Shown here: positions 42,416-50,324 of the stretch, in pieces | Layout of the letters: every line of letters starts with the position of its first letter | Position numbering within the stretch: position 1 is the stretch's first letter | Assembly: GCF_020544405.1 (NCBI RefSeq) | Contig: NZ_CP065410.1 | Location: forward strand, 1,302,001-1,366,000 | Direction: 5' to 3' | Length of the DNA: 64,000 nucleotides | Source: Pseudomonas sp. IAC-BECa141 | Lineage (GTDB): Bacteria > Pseudomonadota > Gammaproteobacteria > Pseudomonadales > Pseudomonadaceae | Made by a program: the position numbers and the translations under genes | The notes under the pieces: generated by a model | The model's input: only the letters and a program-made list of their open reading frames with translations | Told to the model about the DNA's origin: nothing | Databases searched by the model: none

Positions 42416-43126
42416 TTAGAATTTCTCTTTGCCGGACAGGTAGCGCCATTGGCCGACAGGCACCTTGCCGATGGACACGCCGCCGATGCGGATGCGGCGG
42501 CTGCCGATCACCTTCAGGCCGACCGCTTCGCAGAGCTGGGCGATGATTCCCGGCTGCGGGTTCTTCATGGCGAAGCGCAGGCGGTTTTCGTTCTGCCAGC
42601 TGGCCTTGACCGGCGGCAGCTCCTTGCCCTTGTGGGTGAGGCCGTGCTGCAGGCGATTGAGGCCGTGGGCAACCATGTCGCCTTCGACTTCGACCACGTA
42701 TTCCTGCTCGATTTTGGCCGCGTCGGCGGTGAGCTTGCGCAGCACCTTCCAGTCCTGGGTGAACACCAGCAGGCCGCTGGCCTTGGGTTGCAGGTCAGCG
42801 CTGGCGGTCAGGCGCAGGAAATGCCCGCGCAGCGGACGCTTGCCATAGCGGTGCTCTTCGCTGAGGGTGTCGGCATTCAGCGACTGCATGGCGGTGTCGA
42901 CATCCATGCCGGCCGGCACGTTGAGCAGAATGGTCACCGGCTCCGGCGCGGTGGCCTTGGCGTCCTTGTCGAGCTCGACTTTCTGGTCGCCGACCTTGAA
43001 TTGCGGCTCGTCGATGATTTCGCCGTCCACGGTGACCCAGCCGCCCTCGATGAACAGCTCGGCCTCGCGGCGGGAACAACCGACCAGTTCGATGAGGCGT
43101 TTGGAGAGGCGAATCGGGTCAGTCAT
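42416..43126 (-). CDS. rRNA pseudouridine synthase-like protein (RsuA/RluF family)
   Basis: This 236-residue protein has an S4 RNA-binding domain (about 5-50) and a pseudouridine synthase domain. The usual catalytic motif GRLD-x-x-(S/T)-x-GL is replaced by TASADLQPKASGLLVFTQ (about 107-124), with Asp111 the best candidate for the catalytic residue. The C-terminus (RIGGVSIGKVPVGQWR) fits the family. The substrate uridine is not known. Confidence 0.8.
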   Translation of the reverse strand: MTDPIRLSKRLIELVGCSRREAELFIEGGWVTVDGEIIDEPQFKVGDQKVELDKDAKATAPEPVTILLNVPAGMDVDTAMQSLNADTLSEEHRYGKRPLRGHFLRLTASADLQPKASGLLVFTQDWKVLRKLTADAAKIEQEYVVEVEGDMVAHGLNRLQHGLTHKGKELPPVKASWQNENRLRFAMKNPQPGIIAQLCEAVGLKVIGSRRIRIGGVSIGKVPVGQWRYLSGKEKF

Positions 43127-43209
43127 GACAGGGGCCGTAACAAAAAAGGGGTGGGCATTGTACCTGCCTGGGGCCGGTTAAGCCCGATTGCATTTGCGCC
43201 GTGTGGCTT

Positions 43210-43683
43210 TTAGCCGCGTACCGCGCGCTGCTCCGGTTGTTTCAGACGCATATGCAACAGCGGATAGGGCTGGCCCATGCCATCGACTTCCGAGCGGCCG
43301 ATCACCTCGAACCCTTGCTTGAAATAAAACCCCAGGGCCTGCGGGTTCTGTTCGTTGACGTCCAGTTCGTCGGCGTTCAGGTGCTCCATGGCGTACTTCA
43401 GCAGTTTCCTGCCAAGGCCCTGGCCGCGATGCGCCGGGTCGATGAACAGCATTTCGATCTTGCCCGCCGCGACCCCGGCAAATCCGGTGATGCGCTGGTG
43501 GCTGTCGCGGGTGCAGATCAGCATCACTGCGTCGAGGTAGCGGGTCAGCACCAGATTCTTCAGCAGCTCGATGTAGGATTCCGGCAGAAAATCATGAGTC
43601 GCGCGCACCGAGGCCTCCCAGACCCGGGTCAGTTCCTGATAATCGCTGAGTTTCGGCGTGTGGATGACCGAGTGGTGACGCAT
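43210..43683 (-). CDS. GNAT-family N-acetyltransferase
   Basis: This 157-residue acetyltransferase has the GNAT motif IDPAHRGQGLGRKLLKYA around residues 80-97, which binds acetyl-CoA. The substrate is not predictable. The start at 43683 is supported by AGAGG 10 nt upstream; in-frame ATGs at 43704 and 43725 have poorer ribosome binding sites. Confidence 0.82.
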   Translation of the reverse strand: MRHHSVIHTPKLSDYQELTRVWEASVRATHDFLPESYIELLKNLVLTRYLDAVMLICTRDSHQRITGFAGVAAGKIEMLFIDPAHRGQGLGRKLLKYAMEHLNADELDVNEQNPQALGFYFKQGFEVIGRSEVDGMGQPYPLLHMRLKQPEQRAVRG

Positions 43684-43741
43684 GCCCGATAGCCTCTTTG
43701 TCATGGATGAGGGAGTCCTTCCCACCCCAAACGATAGCCGT

Positions 43742-43779
43742 AAAAAAGCCCCGCATCTCGTAAAAGAGAGCGGGGCTTT
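43742..43779 (-). terminator. Terminator downstream of rimO
   Basis: AAAGCCCCGC / GCGGGGCTTT with a 15-nt centre lies immediately after rimO on the reverse strand. Confidence 0.87.
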
Positions 43780-43794
43780 CTGTATTTTTCGCGC

Positions 43795-45132
43795 TTAGAT
43801 CTGTTCGGCCCAGAGGTCGTACTCGTCGGCGTCGGTCACCTTGCACCAGACCTTGTCGCCCGGCTTGAGGTTGCTGCCATTGTCGATGAACACGTTGCCG
43901 TCGATTTCCGGGGCATCGAAGAAGCAGCGGCCGACTGCGCCTTGCTCGTCGACTTCGTCCACCAGCACTTCGATTTCACGGCCGATGCGCATTTGCAGAC
44001 GGGCCGAGCTGATTTCCTGCTGGTGTGCCATGAAGCGCTCCCAACGATCCTGCTTGACGTCGTCCGGAACGATATCCAGGTTCAGGTCATTGGCCGGTGC
44101 GCCTTCGACCGGCGAGTACTGGAAGCAGCCGACGCGGTCGAGTTGGGCTTCGGTCAGCCAGTCCAGCAGGTACTGGAAGTCCTCTTCGGTTTCACCGGGG
44201 AAGCCGACGATGAAGGTCGAACGGATGATCAGGTCCGGGCAGATCTCGCGCCAGTTCTTGATCCGCGCCAGGGTCTTGTCTTCGAACGCCGGGCGTTTCA
44301 TCGCCTTCAGGACTTTCGGGCTGGCGTGCTGGAACGGGATGTCCAGGTACGGCAGGATCTTGCCGGCGGCCATCAGCGGGATCAGCTCGTCGACGTGCGG
44401 GTACGGGTAAACGTAGTGCAGACGGACCCAGACGCCGAGGGTGCTCAGCGCTTCGCACAGTTCGGTCATGCGGGTTTTCACCGGCGCGCCGTTCCAGAAA
44501 CCGGTGCGGTATTTGACGTCAACGCCGTAGGCGCTGGTGTCCTGGGAAATCACCAGCAGTTCCTTCACGCCGGATTTCACCAGGCGCTGGGCTTCGTTGA
44601 GCACGTCGCCGACCGGACGGCTGACCAGTTTGCCGCGCATCGACGGGATGATGCAGAAGCTGCAGCTGTGGTTGCAGCCTTCGGAAATCTTCAGGTACGC
44701 GTAGTGACGCGGAGTCAGCTTGATGCCTTGCGGCGGCACCAGGTCGATCAGCGGGTTGTGATCCTGCTTCGGCGGCACGACTTCGTGCACCGCGTTGACC
44801 ACTTGCTCGTACTGCTGCGGACCGGTGACGGCCAGCACGCTCGGGTGCACGTCACGGATGTTGCCTTCTTCCACGCCCATGCAGCCGGTCACGATGACCT
44901 TGCCGTTTTCCTTGATCGCTTCACCGATGACTTCCAGTGATTCGGCCTTGGCCGAGTCGATGAAGCCGCAGGTGTTGACCACGACCACGTCGGCGTCCTG
45001 ATAGTTGGACACCACGTCATAGCCTTCCATGCGCAGCTGGGTCAGGATGCGCTCGGAGTCGACCAGTGCTTTCGGGCAACCCAGAGAAACGAAGCCAACC
45101 TTTGGATTGGCCGGCGCAGGAGTGGTGGACAT
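43795..45132 (-). CDS. rimO: Ribosomal protein S12 methylthiotransferase RimO
   Basis: This 445-residue radical-SAM enzyme adds a methylthio group to Asp89 of ribosomal protein S12. The N-terminal cluster cysteines C19, C55 and C84, the radical-SAM motif C153-x3-C157-x2-C160 and a C-terminal TRAM domain (about 375-440) are all present. I chose ATG 45132; an in-frame start farther upstream would add a non-conserved N-terminus. Divergent from kup. Confidence 0.97.
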   Translation of the reverse strand: MSTTPAPANPKVGFVSLGCPKALVDSERILTQLRMEGYDVVSNYQDADVVVVNTCGFIDSAKAESLEVIGEAIKENGKVIVTGCMGVEEGNIRDVHPSVLAVTGPQQYEQVVNAVHEVVPPKQDHNPLIDLVPPQGIKLTPRHYAYLKISEGCNHSCSFCIIPSMRGKLVSRPVGDVLNEAQRLVKSGVKELLVISQDTSAYGVDVKYRTGFWNGAPVKTRMTELCEALSTLGVWVRLHYVYPYPHVDELIPLMAAGKILPYLDIPFQHASPKVLKAMKRPAFEDKTLARIKNWREICPDLIIRSTFIVGFPGETEEDFQYLLDWLTEAQLDRVGCFQYSPVEGAPANDLNLDIVPDDVKQDRWERFMAHQQEISSARLQMRIGREIEVLVDEVDEQGAVGRCFFDAPEIDGNVFIDNGSNLKPGDKVWCKVTDADEYDLWAEQI

Positions 45133-45423
45133 GTCTAACCTCGGTGTTTTGTGACGTCGCTTGCCTGATGGCGGAAGCCGACGGACGGGCGCTTGAACTG
45201 CGCCTCTGATCAAAAAGTGCGCAATTCTAGCGATGAGCAACGCACTTGACCAGCTTTATGCAGGGAAATACGACGAGTGCTGCGCTATGCTTCGCGCCGT
45301 TGAGCTTTACCAATTTTTTACAGTCAACAAAACGTCTGTAACAGCAGGTAAAACAGCGCATGCTGCACCACAAAGCATAGTGCTTCATTCAAAGAAGCCG
45401 GTTCTGAGAAGTAGGAGTGTTGG

Positions 45424-47325
45424 ATGGGTCAGGCAAGTAGTCATGCGGCAGGCGCCGAAGGTTCGGCCACCAAGCCGCTGAGTATGCTGGTCGCGGCAGT
45501 CGGGGTAGTTTACGGCGACATCGGCACAAGCCCGTTGTACACCCTCAAAGAAGTGTTTTCCGGCGGTTACGGCGTACCGGTGAACCACGACGGAGTGCTG
45601 GGCATTCTGTCGTTGATCTTCTGGTCGCTGATCTGGGTCGTGTCGATCAAATACATGATGTTCGTGCTGCGTGCCGACAACCAGGGCGAGGGCGGCATCA
45701 TGGCGCTCACCGCACTGGCACGGCGGGCAGCGGGGGAGCGCAGAAAATTGCGTTCGCTGCTGGTGGTCTGCGGCTTGATCGGCGCAGCGCTGTTCTATGG
45801 CGACAGCATGATCACCCCGGCGATCTCTGTGCTGTCGGCCATCGAAGGTCTGGGCCTGGCATTTGACGGGATCGACCATTGGGTCGTGCCGTTGTCGTTG
45901 GTGGTGCTGGTCGGGCTGTTTCTGATCCAGAGCCATGGCACAGCACGGATCGGCATTCTTTTCGGGCCGATCATGGTCACCTGGTTCCTCGTTCTCGGCG
46001 CTCTGGGCGTGTACGGCATCAGCCATTCCCCGGAAGTGCTAAAGGCCCTGAACCCGATCTGGGCCGTGCGCTTTTTCATGGTGCATACCGGCATGGGCGT
46101 GGCGATTCTCGGCGCCGTGGTGCTGGCGCTGACCGGTGCCGAAGCGCTGTACGCCGATATGGGCCACTTCGGTCGCAAGCCGATCGCCCGGGCGTGGTTC
46201 CTGCTGGTGCTGCCGGCGCTGGTGCTTAACTACTTCGGACAGGGCGCCTTGCTGCTGGACAACCCGGAAGCGGCGCGCAACCCGTTCTACCTGCTGGCGC
46301 CAGGCTGGGCGCTGATTCCGCTGGTCGGTCTGTCGACCCTGGCCACCGTCATTGCGTCCCAGGCGGTGATTTCCGGCGCGTTCTCCCTGACCCGTCAGGC
46401 GATTCAGCTTGGTTACATTCCGCGTATGTACATCCAGCACACGTCCAGCGACGAGCAGGGCCAGATTTATATTGGCGCAGTGAACTGGGCGCTGATGGTC
46501 GGCGTTGTCCTGTTGGTGCTGGGCTTCGAATCCTCCGGCGCACTGGCCTCGGCCTATGGTGTTGCGGTAACCGGCACCATGCTGATGACTACGATTCTGG
46601 TGTCGGCGGTCATGTTGCTGTTGTGGAAATGGCCGCCGGTGCTGGCCGTGCCGGTGCTGATCGGCTTCCTGCTGGTGGACGGCCTGTACTTCGCCGCCAA
46701 CGTGCCGAAGATCGTCCAGGGCGGTGCGTTCCCGGTGGTCGCCGGTATCGCCTTGTTCATCCTCATGACCACCTGGAAGCGCGGCAAGCAGTTGCTGGTC
46801 GAGCGCCTGGACGAAGGCGCGCTGCCGCTGCCGATCTTCATCAGCAGCATCCGCGTGCAGCCGCCGCACCGCGTTCAGGGCACAGCCGTGTTCCTCACCG
46901 CCCGTTCCGACGCGGTGCCGCATGCGCTGTTGCACAACCTGCTGCACAACCAGGTGCTGCATGAACAAGTGGTGCTGCTGACCGTGGTCTACGAAGACAT
47001 TCCGCGCGTACCACCATCCCGACGCTTCGAAGTCGAGGCCCATGGCGAAGGCTTCTTCCGGGTGATCCTGCACTTCGGCTTCACTGACGAGCCGGACGTG
47101 CCGCAGGCGCTGAAACTGTGTCATTTGGACGACCTGGACTTCAGCCCGATGCGCACCACCTACTTCCTCAGCCGCGAAACGGTTATCGCCTCGAAACTCG
47201 AAGGCATGGCCCGTTGGCGTGAAGCGCTGTTTGCGTTCATGTTGAAGAACGCCAACGGGAACCTGCGGTTCTTCAATCTGCCGCTGAACCGGGTGATTGA
47301 ATTGGGGACGCAGGTGGAGATTTAG
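45424..47325 (+). CDS. kup: Low-affinity potassium transporter Kup
   Basis: This 633-residue K+:H+ symporter of the KUP family has 12 predicted membrane segments in the first roughly 430 residues and a cytosolic C-terminal domain. The [17 protein letters not shown] motif at about residues 27-43 is the family signature. It supports potassium uptake at low external K+. It is preceded by a 291-nt gap shared with divergent rimO and followed by a terminator. Confidence 0.96.
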   Translation: MGQASSHAAGAEGSATKPLSMLVAAVGVVYGDIGTSPLYTLKEVFSGGYGVPVNHDGVLGILSLIFWSLIWVVSIKYMMFVLRADNQGEGGIMALTALARRAAGERRKLRSLLVVCGLIGAALFYGDSMITPAISVLSAIEGLGLAFDGIDHWVVPLSLVVLVGLFLIQSHGTARIGILFGPIMVTWFLVLGALGVYGISHSPEVLKALNPIWAVRFFMVHTGMGVAILGAVVLALTGAEALYADMGHFGRKPIARAWFLLVLPALVLNYFGQGALLLDNPEAARNPFYLLAPGWALIPLVGLSTLATVIASQAVISGAFSLTRQAIQLGYIPRMYIQHTSSDEQGQIYIGAVNWALMVGVVLLVLGFESSGALASAYGVAVTGTMLMTTILVSAVMLLLWKWPPVLAVPVLIGFLLVDGLYFAANVPKIVQGGAFPVVAGIALFILMTTWKRGKQLLVERLDEGALPLPIFISSIRVQPPHRVQGTAVFLTARSDAVPHALLHNLLHNQVLHEQVVLLTVVYEDIPRVPPSRRFEVEAHGEGFFRVILHFGFTDEPDVPQALKLCHLDDLDFSPMRTTYFLSRETVIASKLEGMARWREALFAFMLKNANGNLRFFNLPLNRVIELGTQVEI

Positions 47326-47340
47326 GCTCCGTCTGAACTG

Positions 47341-47379
47341 AAAGCCCCCGTCAGCCTTGTGGCTGTCGGGGGCTTTTTT
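47341..47379 (+). terminator. Terminator downstream of kup
   Basis: AAAGCCCCCG-CAGCC / GGCTG-CGGGGGCTTTTTT with a TTGT loop. It insulates kup from the toxin-antitoxin pair downstream. Confidence 0.92.
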
Positions 47380-47444
47380 GTGCGTGTCCGGTTGGAGTGC
47401 TTGGTCGGATAGTGGAAACAGCAAGTTGCACTATGTTTAATTCA

Positions 47445-47460
47445 GCACAATACTTTGTGC
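47445..47460. promoter_or_regulatory. Putative operator of the toxin-antitoxin operon
   Basis: GCACAA-TACT-TTGTGC is a perfect dyad 38 nt before the antitoxin start. A weak promoter (TTGCAC at 47426-47431 and AATACT at 47449-47454) overlaps it. Phd/YefM antitoxins usually autoregulate through such sites. Confidence 0.6.
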
Positions 47461-47497
47461 ATTAACGTACGCATCAGCATGTGAGTGAGAGGTGATT

Positions 47498-47788
47498 ATG
47501 ACGGCATTATTAGAGCGTGCTGACCAAGCAATTTCCGTGACTGCCATGGTCAGGAGCTTCAGCGCGAAGCTCAAGGAGATTTCCAGTCGTGCCACTGAGC
47601 GTCTGGTCATCTTCAAGGACAATCAACCGGCAGCGGTCATCATCAACGTGCAGGCCTATCAGGAAATGCTGGATGAACTTGAGGACCTTCGCATTGAAGC
47701 GGCAGCCCGCGAACGTCTGAGCAATTTTGATCAGACCAAGGCTGTCAGCCATGAGGATATGCGGGCAAGGTACGCCCGGAAGGATTAA
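47498..47788 (+). CDS. Phd/YefM-family antitoxin (StbD-like)
   Basis: This 96-residue antitoxin has the Phd/YefM fold: an N-terminal DNA-binding strand-helix part (SVTAMVRSFSAKLKEI) and the ERLVIFKDNQPAAVIINVQAY segment (about 37-57), followed by a C-terminal helix that would neutralise the toxin. It lies 11 nt upstream of the RelE-type toxin gene. ATG 47498 is preferred (GAGAGG nearby); GTG 47492 is in frame. Confidence 0.88.
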   Translation: MTALLERADQAISVTAMVRSFSAKLKEISSRATERLVIFKDNQPAAVIINVQAYQEMLDELEDLRIEAAARERLSNFDQTKAVSHEDMRARYARKD

Positions 47789-47799
47789 GGGAGCGCTGG

Positions 47800-48087
47800 A
47801 TGGTTTGGGGAGTGATTTATCATCCGGAAGTCCAAGGGGATCTTGATCAATTGGGATCAGCAGCTGCCAACCGGATACTGGATGTGATCGAAGAACGGAT
47901 CATCCACGGCGAGCCGGATAAAAGTGGCAAGCCTCTGAGGGCCAGTCTTGCGGGGTGCAGACGAATTCGAACGGGCGACACGCGAATCGTTTATAGAGTT
48001 GATGGCCGGGCCATCCAGGTGTTGATCGTTGCGGTGGGGGCTCGACGTGACGAAGAGGTGTATGGCGCTGCTGAAAGGCGCCTCTGA
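47800..48087 (+). CDS. RelE/ParE-family toxin (StbE-like)
   Basis: This 95-residue toxin of the RelE/ParE superfamily is probably a ribosome-dependent mRNA interferase. The pattern ASLAGCRRIRTGDTRIVYRVDG (about 50-70) and the C-terminal RRDEEVY are typical of RelE and StbE. With the antitoxin it forms a two-gene operon ending at a terminator near 48128. It is flanked by core genes and may serve as a small stability or stress module. Confidence 0.87.
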   Translation: MVWGVIYHPEVQGDLDQLGSAAANRILDVIEERIIHGEPDKSGKPLRASLAGCRRIRTGDTRIVYRVDGRAIQVLIVAVGARRDEEVYGAAERRL

Positions 48088-48089
48088 AC

Positions 48090-48128
48090 AAAAGGCCACC
48101 GTCAGCCTTTTGGCTGGCGGGGCTTTTT
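48090..48128. terminator. Terminator between the toxin and the DUF3077 gene
   Basis: A stem containing CAGCC / GGCTG and CCG / CGG with a TTTT loop is followed by TTTTT. It is imperfect, but is placed between convergent genes ending at 48087 and 48142. Confidence 0.7.
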
Positions 48129-48141
48129 CGTTTTTATGCCG

Positions 48142-48468
48142 TTACATGCTTTTGGGCAACTCTGCTTCAGACTCGGTTTTCGTTCTCGCGGGTCGCGGCA
48201 TCAGGGCCTTCATCACGTCGTCGACCAAGGCTTTGCCGATTATCGTCAGGTAGTGCGCGGCCCAGGCGTGACGGTCGCTCTCCTTGTCGTAGGCGGCATC
48301 CTCGGCTAAGGATTTGGCGAGGAACAATAGGTCTGAAGCCTGGGACAGTGCTTCGACGATCGGGACGCCGGAGCGAACGTTGAGTAACGCCTGATCCGAG
48401 CTGTAGAGGAAAGAGGTGAAGCCGATTGTTGTGAGATCTGCGGGGGACGGCGATTTCGTTTCGGTCAT
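48142..48468 (-). CDS. DUF3077 family protein
   Basis: This 108-residue protein contains the DUF3077 pattern: NVRSGVPIVEALSQASDLLFLAKSLAEDAA (about 31-60), a helical region common in small pseudomonad proteins of unknown function. No membrane or catalytic motif is evident. Its AAGGAG ribosome binding site lies within a possible RNA structure (48478-48596), so translation may be regulated. Confidence 0.75.
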   Translation of the reverse strand: MTETKSPSPADLTTIGFTSFLYSSDQALLNVRSGVPIVEALSQASDLLFLAKSLAEDAAYDKESDRHAWAAHYLTIIGKALVDDVMKALMPRPARTKTESEAELPKSM

Positions 48469-48477
48469 GGTGTTACT

Positions 48478-48596
48478 CCTTGGTTCGAGGAGCTGCGACT
48501 TCCGTTACCACACGAAAGGGAGGCAGCTGTACGCAGGGTGGTAAACCGGGAACCAAGGAAACCGGCACGCCCGAAGGCGTCCCACGCACAGCTGCC
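48478..48596 (-). promoter_or_regulatory. Possible translation-controlling RNA leader of the DUF3077 gene
   Basis: On the reverse-strand mRNA, CCTTGGTTC (from 48558-48550) can pair with GAACCAAGG (48486-48478), which includes the Shine-Dalgarno sequence of the DUF3077 gene. A second pair, GGCAGCTGT (48596-48588) with ACAGCTGCC (48530-48522), interleaves with it in the order A-B-A'-B', implying a pseudoknot or mutually exclusive folds. An internal hairpin (ACGCC-CGAA-GGCGT type, near 48567-48580) lies between. The pattern resembles a riboswitch or thermosensor; the ligand or signal is unknown. Confidence 0.5.
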
Positions 48597-48974
48597 ATAA
48601 CTCGAAATCACAGGCTTGAAAGTGTCTGTGATTGTGATGAGGGTGCTGTTGCGCTGGTTTATCCGGGTTACCACACCCGATCGCTGAAAGGGTCAGCGAC
48701 CTCTGGAGAGTATCCCGTCGGAAAACAGCGCAATAGGGCGGCAAAGTGCTCAAGCAGGAGATTAGGAGTTTGCCTACAAGGTATGCGGACGTCATCTGAT
48801 ATTGCGACACCAGACGTAAACGAAATTCAATGTTGATGGAGGTTTTGCGCGTCTTTGATGCGGCAGATGAATGTGGAGTTGACGACTCGAAAAGGCCAAT
48901 GAAGCAGGTGTCCACGTTTTATGGAATGTGGACGCCTGGCGTTTTCAATTTCATGAAGAGTCAAGCATTGAGTG
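48597..48974. other. Intergenic stretch upstream of the DUF3077 leader
   Basis: This stretch carries no convincing gene. Short open frames exist on both strands but lack ribosome binding sites and family resemblance. A second GGTTACCACAC motif (about 48664-48674) matches one near 48503-48512 and could belong to the leader structure or a duplicated element. Confidence 0.4.
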
Positions 48975-49013
48975 AAAAAGCCCCCGCAACTGCGAAGTTG
49001 CGGGGGCTTTTTT
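48975..49013 (-). terminator. Terminator downstream of virJ
   Basis: AAAAAGCCCCCGCAACT / AGTTGCGGGGGCTTTTTT with a short loop is a strong symmetrical stem after the virJ gene. Confidence 0.93.
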
Positions 49014-49028
49014 GGGGGGCGCTTCAGA

Positions 49029-50324
49029 TCACTCTTCCGCCACCTGCGCCGTGTTCTGGCGCTTCTCGATCAAGTCCACCAAGCGCTTGGCCAGCGCCGG
49101 GTAGTTCTCGTCGAAGTGGTGGCCGCCAGGCAGCTTCACCGCTTCGCCCACCGCGGTCTTGTCGGTGCAACCGCTTTCGTCGGTTTCTTCTTCACCGTAG
49201 ATGCACACGACCTTGGCCGGTGGCAGCTTGGCCATTTCCGGGCCGGTGGCGGCTTCTTTGCCGGCATTGCCGAGCCAGCCTTCGACTTCGATTTCGAAAC
49301 TGCCGGTGCGGGCGAAGGCCAGCAGGATGATTGCGTCGACGCGTTGCTGCTCGGTTTCCGGCAGGCGGTTGTAGATGGCCGGCAGGACGTCGGCGCCGAA
49401 CGAGTAACCGGTCAGGATGAAGCGCTTGGTGCCCCATTTCTGGCGGTAGTGCTGCATCAGTTCGGTCAGGTCCAGCGCGCTCTGTTCCGGGCTCTTGTGC
49501 TGCCAGTAATAGCGCAGGGTGTCGATGCCGACGACCGGGTAGCCGATCTTGGCCATTTCACCGGCCACGTCGCGGTCCAGGTCACGCCAGCCGCCGTCGC
49601 CGGACAGGAACAGGGTCACGGTGTCCTTGGCCTGGCCGGCCGGGACTTCCACCACCGGGATCTGCAGGCCGCCGTTGGCCTTGTCGCCCCCGACGAGGAT
49701 CTTGCGCAGTTCGTTGTTCAGCACTTGCGGCAGGTTGATGTCGTAGTCGCTGATGCTGGTTTCGGCGTTCGGTTGATCGCGCACGAAACCGGCGCTGGTG
49801 TCGTCCGGGTTGTCGTTCCACGCCACCAGCCAGTGGCCGTGGGCGGAGGATTTTGGCAGCAGATGGGTGCAGCCGGGTTTTTCCAGGGCCAGGTCGACGG
49901 AGACGGCCTGGGCCTTGTCGTCTTTCTGTTCGGACAACCAGCGCCACGCCAGCACGGCGCCGGGGCCGATGCCGCTGACCAGCGTCGCCGGGCCGTTCAG
50001 TTCGCGCAGGCCGGCTTGCAGGGCGCGGCTCTGCAGCAGGCAGTCCTTGGGCAGGATCACCTGAACGATCTGCGCCGAGGCGCTGCGGCTCAGGGTGCTT
50101 AGTTGCTTGTCGCTGAGTTTCTGGTCGTCGTTGACTGCCACCAACACCTGAGCCTTGGGCTTGGTGCCGGGGATGACCCGGGTCATGGCGGCGCCATCGG
50201 CCGGGGTGAGCTGTTCGAGGGTCGGTTCCGGTGCCGGGCGTTTGAGGTACCAGAAACCGCCACCGGCAATCGCGGCCAGCACCAGCAGTGCGACCAGGAT
50301 GTACTTCAGGGAGCGTTGAATCAT
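49029..50324 (-). CDS. virJ: VirJ/AcvB-family serine hydrolase (candidate alanyl-phosphatidylglycerol hydrolase)
   Basis: This 431-residue protein has an N-terminal membrane anchor (about 7-27) and a periplasmic alpha/beta-hydrolase domain with GDGGW (about 242-246) and GYSFG (306-310, nucleophile Ser308). In Pseudomonas, genes of this family directly follow mprF, and the P. aeruginosa homologue hydrolyses alanyl-phosphatidylglycerol. Here it overlaps the end of mprF in TGATG. Because mprF carries a frameshift, its substrate may be limiting in this strain. Confidence 0.87.
   Translation of the reverse strand: MIQRSLKYILVALLVLAAIAGGGFWYLKRPAPEPTLEQLTPADGAAMTRVIPGTKPKAQVLVAVNDDQKLSDKQLSTLSRSASAQIVQVILPKDCLLQSRALQAGLRELNGPATLVSGIGPGAVLAWRWLSEQKDDKAQAVSVDLALEKPGCTHLLPKSSAHGHWLVAWNDNPDDTSAGFVRDQPNAETSISDYDINLPQVLNNELRKILVGGDKANGGLQIPVVEVPAGQAKDTVTLFLSGDGGWRDLDRDVAGEMAKIGYPVVGIDTLRYYWQHKSPEQSALDLTELMQHYRQKWGTKRFILTGYSFGADVLPAIYNRLPETEQQRVDAIILLAFARTGSFEIEVEGWLGNAGKEAATGPEMAKLPPAKVVCIYGEEETDESGCTDKTAVGEAVKLPGGHHFDENYPALAKRLVDLIEKRQNTAQVAEE

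Noticed and set aside
48465..48674. A reverse frame overlapping the DUF3077 leader
   Set aside because: It coincides with the base-paired leader, has no ribosome binding site and runs into the DUF3077 start; treated as regulatory RNA instead.
48830..49330. A forward frame that reads from the intergenic region into virJ antisense
   Set aside because: It runs through a strong terminator hairpin and then along the antisense of virJ; not plausible as a gene.
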